A stretch of 64,000 bases of DNA, taken from an uncultured Verrucomicrobiota bacterium. Lineage in GTDB: Bacteria > Verrucomicrobiota > Verrucomicrobiia > Verrucomicrobiales > DEV007. Both the position numbers and the translations under genes were made by a program. Shown here one piece after another: positions 19,055 to 26,800 of this stretch. Below the pieces are notes generated by a model, which ran no database searches, was not told where the DNA came from, and saw only the letters and a list, made by a program, of their open reading frames with translations. Location of the stretch: positions 1 through 64,000 of the forward strand of contig CACIUL010000009.1 in assembly GCA_902589825.1 (NCBI GenBank). Direction: 5' to 3'. The first letter of the stretch is position 1; the number at the start of each line of letters is the position of its first letter.

Positions 19055-20728
19055 TTAAAACGTTTTTTTAATGCCAGCGTAAAAGAAATGTTCGGTAAAG
19101 CCGCCATTTTGGCGGTTCAAATCCTCGTATTGATAGCTCAGTTCAAGATGAAGCCTGGACATGATGCGGTATTTTAGCCCTGTACGGTAGACCCACCGGT
19201 CCCATTCGGTCATGGATTGGCGACTGTTGCTTTCATATCGCGCCATCAGTGTAAGGTGGATGTAGTCTGTTGCGTGAGCGGTCAAATGGATGCCGGCATT
19301 CCAGCGGTCATTGTCCATATCGTCCCTGCGGTTTTGAATTCCCGTAAACGCACGCGCCATAAGGCGGGTGTTGAAACTGTGTGATATTGAATAACGGGCA
19401 TATCTGTACAGCCCGTCCTCCCCATACATGTCGTCGTCGTAGATCAATCCGCCATAAAGTGAGTGACGGGTTGATGAATTGATTTCATGGGTTAATCCTC
19501 CTTCATAGAGAAGGCTTTCGACGCGGCGCTTGCTGAATTCTCCTTGGTCCCAGTAATAACCGACTCGTGAAGTCCCGCGGAGGTTCTCGGCAAGCCTGCC
19601 TTTTGTTCCTAACCAGACCTGGTGCTGGAGCGAGTCAAAGTGGTCTCTTGTCCTCACGTCATAGGTTACGAATGGAGGGAAGGCTAGATCATCGCCTTCG
19701 TGCGCAAGCATGAACTGCGCCCTGTCCCTGCTGTGCCGGTCGACAAAACGTGAGGTTTTCCAGAAGTCGGTATGGTCAAGTTTTGCCCAGAAGCTCCAGT
19801 GATTGCCAAGCGGACGCATGGCCTGGAGAGCGATCACATTGCTGTAGATGAGGCCGTCCGGGTCGAAGTAGCCGTTTACCCTTGAGTTATCTGTGCGGCC
19901 AAAGCGGTATCTTCCCGCTATTTCGATTTCATCGACCTCCATCGGGTCCAGGAGGTCATTGGAACGGTGAAGAACCTTGAACTCATCATACATATGGACG
20001 TCCCAGATATCAATTTTGCGACTCCAGTTTAACCGTGCATAAGACCGATTCCTGCCCCCAAGGTCGACTCCCCACTTATTGTTTCCGGGCAGGTAATAAA
20101 GCGTTGCAGCCAGGGAGAAATAAAGGTCATCGGTCAAGCGTGCATAGCTCCTTCCCGTCAACTCGAAGATACTCAACGTTCCGTCTTCGTGGTGAAGCTT
20201 TCGGGTCTCGGACTGGTAATCGGAATAAAGCGCTTTGGCAGAGACTGACAAGAGATCGCAGTAAAATGGACCGACCTTCAGGTGTGCAAGGTCAGGGTCA
20301 AACTTTCTTGTCAAGGGTAGGCCCGGGTCAATGGACAGATTGAATTGAGAGCTGTCATCAGATTCGATGGTTATCGATTCGCGGGGTGAGAGAAAACCGA
20401 GAGCTGAGTCGATGGGTTTAAAGAAATTACTGCGCCTCTGGTAAAAGTTTTCTGTTGGGTTGTCGTATTTCCATATCCCGGTTGTGCTCAAATCAGGGCC
20501 GCCCGCTTCGCTGTGGAGGTGGGCTCTTGAGCGTGGATAATCCGCAGTGCCAAGCAAGTCCCCGGAGAGCAACAGGGTGTCTGTTTTGGTTGGAAAAAAT
20601 CCTTCCTGCTCACGCTCTTCAGCTCGGGCAAGTGATGAAACAGTCAGGGTAGTTATTAACGCCAGAGCATATGTAGAGAGCAATGCCGATAAGTAATGGG
20701 CAGGTCTCTTGCGATGATTGCTCGGCAT
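19055..20728 (-). CDS. Probable outer-membrane beta-barrel protein of the export locus
   Basis: With ATG at 20728 the protein has 557 residues; upstream codons belong to a frame starting with TTG. A signal peptide ends near SSLARA. The mature part alternates hydrophobic and polar residues, with many Tyr, Trp and Arg (YARLNWSRKIDIWDV, RHSLYGGLIYDDDMY), and ends in a typical barrel C-terminus (HFFYAGIKKTF, terminal Phe). These are the signs of a large beta-barrel, similar in type to proteins seen with Wza/Wzc in exopolysaccharide loci. It might help export or surface attachment of the polymer. No enzymatic motif is visible. Confidence 0.75.
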   Translation of the reverse strand: MPSNHRKRPAHYLSALLSTYALALITTLTVSSLARAEEREQEGFFPTKTDTLLLSGDLLGTADYPRSRAHLHSEAGGPDLSTTGIWKYDNPTENFYQRRSNFFKPIDSALGFLSPRESITIESDDSSQFNLSIDPGLPLTRKFDPDLAHLKVGPFYCDLLSVSAKALYSDYQSETRKLHHEDGTLSIFELTGRSYARLTDDLYFSLAATLYYLPGNNKWGVDLGGRNRSYARLNWSRKIDIWDVHMYDEFKVLHRSNDLLDPMEVDEIEIAGRYRFGRTDNSRVNGYFDPDGLIYSNVIALQAMRPLGNHWSFWAKLDHTDFWKTSRFVDRHSRDRAQFMLAHEGDDLAFPPFVTYDVRTRDHFDSLQHQVWLGTKGRLAENLRGTSRVGYYWDQGEFSKRRVESLLYEGGLTHEINSSTRHSLYGGLIYDDDMYGEDGLYRYARYSISHSFNTRLMARAFTGIQNRRDDMDNDRWNAGIHLTAHATDYIHLTLMARYESNSRQSMTEWDRWVYRTGLKYRIMSRLHLELSYQYEDLNRQNGGFTEHFFYAGIKKTF

Positions 20729-20754
20729 ACCAGTATATATTTTCTCCCTGAGCG

Positions 20755-21042
20755 CTAAATAAGTTTTGAGTTGGTTGTGCTTCGCAGTATTCCGATCGAG
20801 CGAAGGAATGAGTGATCGGCTGTAACAAGGCAACACAAGGCGTATATGGCCATGCCGCCTATGGGGACGACCAAAATAAATAAGGACCAGATAATTTTCC
20901 GGGCAGTGGAAATGTCCTGGGTGCGGATGCTGTTGATTGTAGTGAAAATCAGGGCTGCATAGATTATTAGTAGCCCGAGGTAGATTTCCGGGGCGACATT
21001 CCTGGCATCCAGGGTGATGAAACGATAAATTGCGGCCTTCAT
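20755..21042 (-). CDS. Small membrane protein with a PLDc_N-like domain
   Basis: 95 residues. Two hydrophobic segments are joined by a short charged loop, and the second (IIWSLFILVVPIGGMAIYAL) matches the W-x(n)-P-x-x-G-x-x-x-Y pattern of the PLDc_N domain found at the N-terminus of cardiolipin synthases and as stand-alone small membrane proteins. No phospholipase HKD motif is present, so no catalysis is expected. It lies 26 bases upstream of the barrel gene on the same strand and may be co-transcribed with it. Confidence 0.65.
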   Translation of the reverse strand: MKAAIYRFITLDARNVAPEIYLGLLIIYAALIFTTINSIRTQDISTARKIIWSLFILVVPIGGMAIYALCCLVTADHSFLRSIGILRSTTNSKLI

Positions 21043-21162
21043 CCAGCTTGTTCAGGTTGACTCGAACATTTGCGTTCAGCCTATCAACAAATTAAGATGC
21101 CAAAGTTATCAACAGGTATTAGAATCATATGCTGTTGACAGGCTTGGGGAGATTTTGGCAAG

Positions 21163-21420
21163 ATGCAACAAAGAGTGAAGAAAAAACAGACATCTTCGCC
21201 CCTTCGAATGTATTTAGTTTTTCTAAAAATTTTAGCATTTTTAATGGTTTCATTAATTGTGAGTTGTTCATTTAATGAACGGCGCGTGGAAAAGGGCATG
21301 TCACTACGGGCTGGCGACTATTTTGGCGGGAATTCCTCGGCCTTTTGGCCTTCCGGCCTGTATGTTCCAGATGAGATTAATAATAACGAGAAGCGCCTTT
21401 CCTCAGGAAGTGTCCAATGA
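21163..21420 (+). CDS. Putative small lipoprotein
   Basis: 85 residues. A basic N-terminus is followed by a hydrophobic stretch (YLVFLKILAFLMVSLIVSC) whose last four residues, IVSC, satisfy a lipobox with Cys35. The mature part is 50 residues, polar and Gly/Ser-rich, with no known domain. The gene is divergent from the PLDc_N gene and lies just before the prepilin-like gene. It is short, so the coding call is moderate, but the lipobox after a proper hydrophobic core argues for a real secreted product. Confidence 0.45.
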   Translation: MQQRVKKKQTSSPLRMYLVFLKILAFLMVSLIVSCSFNERRVEKGMSLRAGDYFGGNSSAFWPSGLYVPDEINNNEKRLSSGSVQ

Positions 21421-21446
21421 ATCTAGTTTGAGCCCCTCTCGATTCG

Positions 21447-21647
21447 ATGCCGTTTTCCCATGAATACAATTCAGGTGGTGATGGGGTAATTTGCCGCGCC
21501 TTCACTGTTATCGAATCTGTTGTGATGCTGTTAGTCTTGAGCGTGTTCACACTTATTCTGATCGGATTGCTGATGCGTGAGTCAGTTCCGCTTGAGGAAC
21601 CTGGTTCGGGTGAGGTTGGCAGGTTATTGACTGAACCGTCTCCCTGA
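21447..21647 (+). CDS. Small prepilin-like protein
   Basis: 66 residues. After a short polar leader, residues 18-23 read AFTVIE and start a hydrophobic helix (SVVMLLVLSVFTLILIGLL). This is the class III (prepilin) signal: cleavage before Phe, with Glu at position 5 of the mature part. In Verrucomicrobiota the residue before Phe is often Ala. Only about 25 residues follow the helix, so it is far shorter than a structural pilin. It might be a minor pseudopilin or an anchor for a partner. It sits 23 bases before the EEP hydrolase gene. Confidence 0.5.
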   Translation: MPFSHEYNSGGDGVICRAFTVIESVVMLLVLSVFTLILIGLLMRESVPLEEPGSGEVGRLLTEPSP

Positions 21648-21670
21648 GTGATTTCATCAGCAGATCGGTG

Positions 21671-22822
21671 ATGGATCTAGAGCAATCTAACAAGCCCGCA
21701 ACGAGCAGTTTCAGGAGCCGTTTAATTTGGTTTCTGTCCGCTAGTTCGCTGGGGTATCCACTGGCGCTGCTTTTCTTAATATGCGTGATGAATCCATTTA
21801 TTGGGGAGCGAAACGCTACGGTGGCCTTTCTGCTTTATCTTCCCCAATCCATCTGGGTTCTTACAACGCTTCCTTTCGCTTTCATGGCGTGGTTTTTTTT
21901 TCGCAGGTGGGTCTGGGTTTACCTGCCTCTCTTGCTCCTTCATCTACTGCTTGGAATGGGGTGGCGTCTGTCCTTAAGTGCCCCAGAGGAGTTTGATGAG
22001 TCACTGTGCGTCCGCGTGATGAGCTTTAACAGGGGGCAGCATTCCAGTTATAGTCTGCAACCCTTTAAAGGTATCGAGAAGCCTGATGTGATCCTTTTGC
22101 AGGAGGCCTCAAGGAGGGAAGCAAATTACCGGAGATCTGAAGGCTACAAGGAGTATCCGCACATTGTGGCAAAGGGCGAATTTATTGCACTGAGTAAATG
22201 GCCAATACTTGATGCAAGTGAGGTGAGATCACCCCAAAGGGTTGTGTTTAAAACCTCCAAAGGCAGAATGAAAGTTCGAGAAGATCGCGTTGAGGGGGAC
22301 TTGCTGGCGATTCGCCTGGAGTTGGAATTGCCCGGAGGAAAGAGGTTTGCGTTATACAATGTCCATTTTCCCACTCCGCGTGATATCCTCAATGACAGTA
22401 AGCGGGGTGGTTTTCTCAGCGGGATTCTTGGTCTACCCGGCACACCGCTGGCCGATAAGCGTAAATTGTATGAGGCATACTGGATGGAGAGGGTAAAGCA
22501 GTCCGAAGGATTTATTGATTTGGTCGGCAGGGATCCGCTGCCCAAGATTATTGCCGGCGACTTTAATATGCCCAGTAATGGGTATGTATACCGATTATTT
22601 GCAGAACGCTGGAAGGATGCTCACACCGAGGCGGGTGAAGGATTTGGCTACACTTTTCCCGGGAGCACAAGGAATCCTCTCAGCCTTGGTTCCGCATGGT
22701 TGCGCCTTGATTATGTGTTCAGCAGCCACGGCTGGGATGTTGCTCGGCTGAATGTTGACAAGACGGGAAATTCCCAGCATCGACCCATTAGCGCGACACT
22801 TGTTTTACGAGAGAGTCCCTGA
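21671..22822 (+). CDS. Membrane-anchored endonuclease/exonuclease/phosphatase (EEP) family protein
   Basis: 383 residues from ATG 21671 (a GTG directly before it is an alternative). About three N-terminal helices precede the EEP fold. EEP motifs in order are VRVMSFNRG, VILLQEASR (metal-binding Glu), ALYNVHFPTPRD (catalytic His region), IIAGDFNMPSNG (Asp/Asn pair), and LRLDYVFSS. The final His motif appears to be SQHRPISATL. The family hydrolyses phosphodiester bonds in nucleic acids, lipids or sugar phosphates. The membrane anchor suggests the catalytic domain faces the periplasm, possibly acting on a lipid. The substrate is unknown. Confidence 0.85.
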   Translation: MDLEQSNKPATSSFRSRLIWFLSASSLGYPLALLFLICVMNPFIGERNATVAFLLYLPQSIWVLTTLPFAFMAWFFFRRWVWVYLPLLLLHLLLGMGWRLSLSAPEEFDESLCVRVMSFNRGQHSSYSLQPFKGIEKPDVILLQEASRREANYRRSEGYKEYPHIVAKGEFIALSKWPILDASEVRSPQRVVFKTSKGRMKVREDRVEGDLLAIRLELELPGGKRFALYNVHFPTPRDILNDSKRGGFLSGILGLPGTPLADKRKLYEAYWMERVKQSEGFIDLVGRDPLPKIIAGDFNMPSNGYVYRLFAERWKDAHTEAGEGFGYTFPGSTRNPLSLGSAWLRLDYVFSSHGWDVARLNVDKTGNSQHRPISATLVLRESP

Positions 22823-22875
22823 TCGATCCTGAAGGCTCAACTCGTTTCATTTTTCAGGGTGGCTGACAATTAGCG

Positions 22876-23958
22876 TCATGGGTGTTGGCCCATGATTCGT
22901 TGATAACGGTAATTGCGATAATTATTCGGATTCCCGGTCATTCCGTCCTCTGCGGCGTGAATGATATTTACCATTTCACGGGCAGTGGCGAAGTGAATTT
23001 CAGGTGTATCGTCAGAAAGCGAAAATTCGCATATGGAACGATAAAATTCAGCCATGGGCTTTCCCAGAAGCATCTTCTGGTTTCCCGGCAGTGCACCGTG
23101 GGTGTAGAGCTTGATAAAGCTCCAGTCGGGCATTCCGGTTACCTGGATGTTTAGTTTTTCCCACAGACGCATTCGCTGCAATGTCGGAGGATTTGCCTGG
23201 GTAAGCGCGCCATTTTCAATCCGGGGAAATAATCCCCATTTCCGGCTTTGCCAGTTTAATCCCAGCGGCCCCTGTACCATTAACAGGCCCTTGCGTTGCC
23301 CTGCATTTACCGCGGAGGCAAATCCGTTTTCTAGCGGTTCAGGGGATTCTGGCCTGGAATAATAAATCGAATTAATGGTTCTGGGCTGTGTTGGGTGTGG
23401 TGCAGATGGCATCGTAAAGTCGGCATAGCATCCTGCATTTTGCAGTATGTCAATTTCTCCGGCGACACCGCAATTAATTCCCCGAGGGTGACAGTTTGCC
23501 AAGGCCCAGTTCCCGTGAATGAACCCGAAAACGATGTTCCCCTCAGGGCACAATGAGAGGAGACGGTGCCGGGCCAAGTCTGTTTTTCCTGCGCAAAGCG
23601 CTGCATGAAGATTTTCCGGCGTGTCGTTGTCGTGGTGAAGATGAATTTCTGTTTCGCAACCTGTGCATGCGCAAAGATCTGCAATTATAGAGATGACCTG
23701 TTCATTGTATTGCTCAATAGGGTAGAAGAAAGTGTGCCTTGCGGGCGTTCCTGACGAGTCCAAAAAATTTTGCGCAAGATACAAAAATTCTTCACGCCAT
23801 TTCTTTGCCCGCTGGATTGCTGTGTATAGGTCTGCCTTGTGAAAGGGCTCGAAGTGATCACAGATGCTGAGTATCAGGTGGCGGGCACGAGGGCCATTAT
23901 TCCTTTTACGCAGGAGGTATGGCGCCAACCATTTGTTAATTGATCTCGGGAGTTGCAC
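22876..23958 (-). CDS. Polysaccharide-deacetylase-like protein
   Basis: 360 residues from GTG 23958. The N-terminal region has LSICDHFEPFH, followed by HTFFYPIEQYN, EIHLHHDNDT and FGFIHGNWALANC. These His/Asp-rich segments resemble the metal-site layout of NodB-type carbohydrate esterase 4 enzymes and of uncharacterised deacetylase-like proteins in exopolysaccharide loci. No signal peptide is visible, which is unusual for a deacetylase acting on exported polymer and would fit action on a lipid-linked or nucleotide sugar. It converges on the EEP gene. The family call is moderate and the substrate is unknown. Confidence 0.6.
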   Translation of the reverse strand: MQLPRSINKWLAPYLLRKRNNGPRARHLILSICDHFEPFHKADLYTAIQRAKKWREEFLYLAQNFLDSSGTPARHTFFYPIEQYNEQVISIIADLCACTGCETEIHLHHDNDTPENLHAALCAGKTDLARHRLLSLCPEGNIVFGFIHGNWALANCHPRGINCGVAGEIDILQNAGCYADFTMPSAPHPTQPRTINSIYYSRPESPEPLENGFASAVNAGQRKGLLMVQGPLGLNWQSRKWGLFPRIENGALTQANPPTLQRMRLWEKLNIQVTGMPDWSFIKLYTHGALPGNQKMLLGKPMAEFYRSICEFSLSDDTPEIHFATAREMVNIIHAAEDGMTGNPNNYRNYRYQRIMGQHP

Positions 23959-24019
23959 TGATTTTTCAATAAGTCGCTGAAATATCGGGCATGCAACATT
24001 CGATCGCTATTGAGCAACC

Positions 24020-24040
24020 CTGATTTTTTTCAAAAACCAG
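24020..24040. promoter_or_regulatory. Inverted repeat upstream of the ten-gene operon
   Basis: Arms CTGATTTTT (24020-24028) and AAAAACCAG (24032-24040) are complementary except for one pair, with a three-base centre. The dyad ends 39 bases before the first start codon of the operon. It could be an operator or a weak hairpin in the leader. A/T-rich dyads arise by chance, so confidence is low. Confidence 0.25.
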
Positions 24041-24079
24041 AGTGCATTAACCGTGATTTGTGACTTATCATAAGACCTG

Positions 24080-26800
24080 ATGCTCAGGACGCTGCCATTG
24101 TTTTTGCTTGCCGTAATTTTCCATGTTCCGGGCTTGGTCATCAGCGCGGAGTTGCTTCACAGCTGGAATTTTTCCAAAAGCAATTGGTCAGGAACTACCA
24201 TTGAGGAAAATGCCAAAAAGCAGTCCGCCACGGTTCCGTCCGCTCCCAGATTCGAAAGTGATGGCGGTTGGGTTACGGGAGCATCTAATCATATTGCAAT
24301 AAAGGGGGTAAGGTCTTCGTCCCTGCCCAATGAGGGCATTACGGTTGAGGCTGACGTGATTCTTGAAAAAGGGCAGCAGTGGGGCGGGATCATTTCATAT
24401 GCGCAGGACAACGGCTCTTATGAGAGGGGTTGGTTGCTTGGGTATAATGAACGCTCTTTTCTTTTTTGGGTTTCGACAGGTGGTCCCCTGAAACAGGTCG
24501 TTGCGGACGTGCCCTTTGAACCCGGTACACGCTACAGGGTTACAGGGAGTTACGATGGTGCAAATTTAAAGATTTATATTAATGGTAAAATTGCCGGTTC
24601 AACTTTTCATGAGGGAAAGTTGGCTTATCCCGATTGGGCATATTACGCGATTGGGGTTTATAAGGATGCGGATGAAAATTACCCAATGGAGGGCAGGCTT
24701 TTTTCAGCTTCCGTGTTTAATGGAGTCCTTTCTGAGGATCAGGTCAGGGCGAAGTCCGGCTTGGGACCTGCCCCTAAACCTGTCGATTACACAGCCCGGC
24801 CGATGCTGAAATTTACCGGCGCTGATTCGGCGAGGATTGAATGGGGGACGGAATTTCAGAATGGGGGGGCTGTTGCCTTTGGTGAAGGCAAGGAGCTTGA
24901 TAAGGTTAGCCCTGCCAGATTCCTCAATGGCTCCCACGTTGTGGAATTGAAAGGGCTAAGTCATGCGGCCGGCTACTCTTACAGGATTGTCCAGAAATAC
25001 CCGGGCGGTCAAATGCTCAGCCCTGTTTACGAGTTCAATACATCCTTAAATTTCAGCGTGCTGCATGAGCCGTCTAAAGAGCTGGCCGCTCCTGTCAGTG
25101 AGGCCGGAGCAATAATTGAAGCTGCGGGCATTGACCGTGGATACTGTTTGGTGATCGGTGCTTCAAGGGCTGACTTGCTGCTTGATCTAGCCAGACTGTC
25201 TCAGATGTCCATAATTGTGCTGGAGAGTGATAGGGCAAGGATCGCCGCGGCTCGCAAGCTGCTATACAAAAACAGAATTTATGGATCCCGCGTTAGTGTT
25301 ATTGAAGTCAATGACCTAAGTGCGGCAATTCCGCTTACAAGCAGTATGGTAAACCTGCTGGTATCACTGAGCCGGGCAAATGATGCGGAAATCACCAGAG
25401 TGCTTGTACCTGGTCGCGGCAAGGCGTTCTTTCTAAGCGAAGGCGGGCGTCTTGTTTCCAGGCAGGGCTTGAAGGATAGTGGGGAATGGTCGCATCAATA
25501 TGGAGATGCAGGTAACACCGCTTCGAGTAAGGACTCGCTCGGCGGGGCAACGGGCACGTCTGATTTTGCAGTGCAGTGGGTAGGACGACCTGGTGCTGAT
25601 TTTGGAATTGATCGCAATCCCCGAATGCCTGCCCCGGTTTCCGCTGCGGGCCGGTTGTTTCATCAGGGCATGAATCGATTAATTGCCCTTGATTCAAATA
25701 ATGGTTCTGTTCTTTGGGCGGCTGAAATACCTGATCTGCGCAGGGTAAACATTCCCCGGGATTGTGGAAATTGGTGCGCTGATGAAAACAATCTCTATGT
25801 CGCTGTAAAAGAGCAGGCATTTATAATGGATGCGGAGACCGGTGACCGAAATCAGGTGCTGCAGGTTCTGCCGGAGGCAATGGAAAAGAGTGGCTATCAA
25901 TGGGGCTATATTGCCAGGTTGGGTGATAGTCTGCTGGGCTCGGCAGTGAAGCCGGCGACAGGCTATACAAGTTTCTGGTCAAAGAAAATGTGGTTTGATG
26001 GAAAGGGGGCCAATGATGGCACGGCGCAGGTTTGCAGTGATAGCCTGTTCAGCTATAGAATGGTCAAAGGCAGGGCAGAGGCATCCTGGATATACCGCAA
26101 GGGTGTGATATTAAACCCCACCATTTCTGCAATGTCCGGGCGTGTTTATTTTGTTGAGACGCGCAACAGTCAGGTTACCTCCTCGTCCCGGAGAAGGCTC
26201 TCAGGCGCAGATATGTGGAAAAACCAATACCTGGTGGCGCTGGATTCGGACAATGGCAAATTGGTCTGGGAACGTCCGATTGACACCGAGGATGGCACAA
26301 TTGCCTTTTACCTGCAGGCTTCGCCTGAAGGATTGCTGCTGACCGCCTCCAATAGAAAGTTTCACCTTTATGCCTTTGATCCCTTGAGCGGAGAACCAAT
26401 GTGGAACAGGTCAGTTCCATGGGCTGATGACCATCACAGTGGACACTTCCAGCATCCCGTGATTACCGGAGGCAATGTTTACCTTCAGCCAAATGGTTAC
26501 CGGTTGAGCTCCGGAGAAATTGTTACAACCAAGGTTGGTCGCCGCGAGGGTTGCCATACATATGTGGGAGCCGGAGGTGCTCTGATATATCGGGGGAAAT
26601 CCCGTCAGATCTCCATGTGGGACCGGGAGACGGAATCTGTTTCAAGCTGGCCGCGATTGCGACCGAGTTGTTGGCTGAACACAATACCTGCATCCGGCAT
26701 GCTTTTGGTGCCGGAAGGCGGGGGAGGTTGTTCTTGTGGAGGGTGGATGGAGACTTCTATTGGTTTCCTGCCGAAGTCCAGACTGGGAGGTGGTAAATGA
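24080..26800 (+). CDS. Secreted LamG / FN3-like / Rossmann / PQQ-propeller fusion protein
   Basis: 906 residues. A signal peptide (ending LVISA) is followed by a LamG/concanavalin-like domain (about 25-230, with LKIYINGKIAGSTF), an FN3-like domain (about 240-325), then a segment at about 353-460 with CLVIGASRADLLLDLA and MSIIVLESDRARIAAARKLL, the sequence shape of a methyltransferase Rossmann core. From about 468 a PQQ-type beta-propeller begins (WSHQYGDAGNTA, RLIALDSNNGSVLWAA). Near residue 883 a GCSCGG cysteine motif precedes the C-terminus. The Rossmann part lacks the usual GxGxG, so SAM binding is doubtful. First gene of a tight ten-gene operon. Confidence 0.85.
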   Translation: MLRTLPLFLLAVIFHVPGLVISAELLHSWNFSKSNWSGTTIEENAKKQSATVPSAPRFESDGGWVTGASNHIAIKGVRSSSLPNEGITVEADVILEKGQQWGGIISYAQDNGSYERGWLLGYNERSFLFWVSTGGPLKQVVADVPFEPGTRYRVTGSYDGANLKIYINGKIAGSTFHEGKLAYPDWAYYAIGVYKDADENYPMEGRLFSASVFNGVLSEDQVRAKSGLGPAPKPVDYTARPMLKFTGADSARIEWGTEFQNGGAVAFGEGKELDKVSPARFLNGSHVVELKGLSHAAGYSYRIVQKYPGGQMLSPVYEFNTSLNFSVLHEPSKELAAPVSEAGAIIEAAGIDRGYCLVIGASRADLLLDLARLSQMSIIVLESDRARIAAARKLLYKNRIYGSRVSVIEVNDLSAAIPLTSSMVNLLVSLSRANDAEITRVLVPGRGKAFFLSEGGRLVSRQGLKDSGEWSHQYGDAGNTASSKDSLGGATGTSDFAVQWVGRPGADFGIDRNPRMPAPVSAAGRLFHQGMNRLIALDSNNGSVLWAAEIPDLRRVNIPRDCGNWCADENNLYVAVKEQAFIMDAETGDRNQVLQVLPEAMEKSGYQWGYIARLGDSLLGSAVKPATGYTSFWSKKMWFDGKGANDGTAQVCSDSLFSYRMVKGRAEASWIYRKGVILNPTISAMSGRVYFVETRNSQVTSSSRRRLSGADMWKNQYLVALDSDNGKLVWERPIDTEDGTIAFYLQASPEGLLLTASNRKFHLYAFDPLSGEPMWNRSVPWADDHHSGHFQHPVITGGNVYLQPNGYRLSSGEIVTTKVGRREGCHTYVGAGGALIYRGKSRQISMWDRETESVSSWPRLRPSCWLNTIPASGMLLVPEGGGGCSCGGWMETSIGFLPKSRLGGGK

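Noticed and set aside
21082-21114. Two TATCAACA repeats resembling DnaA boxes
   Set aside because: Both differ from the consensus TTATNCACA, there are only two, and no dnaA or dnaN gene lies nearby.
21135-21140. TTGACA resembling a -35 element before the small lipoprotein gene
   Set aside because: No acceptable -10 element lies at 16-18 bases, and the start codon would be too close.
22828-22858. Inverted repeat CCTGAA/TTCAGG between the EEP and deacetylase-like genes
   Set aside because: Only six pairs with a 19-base loop and no clean T run after it, so a terminator call is not supported.
25392-25820. Leftward frame of 142 codons inside the propeller fusion gene
   Set aside because: A Pro/Gln/His-rich shadow frame with no domain, opposite a strongly supported gene.
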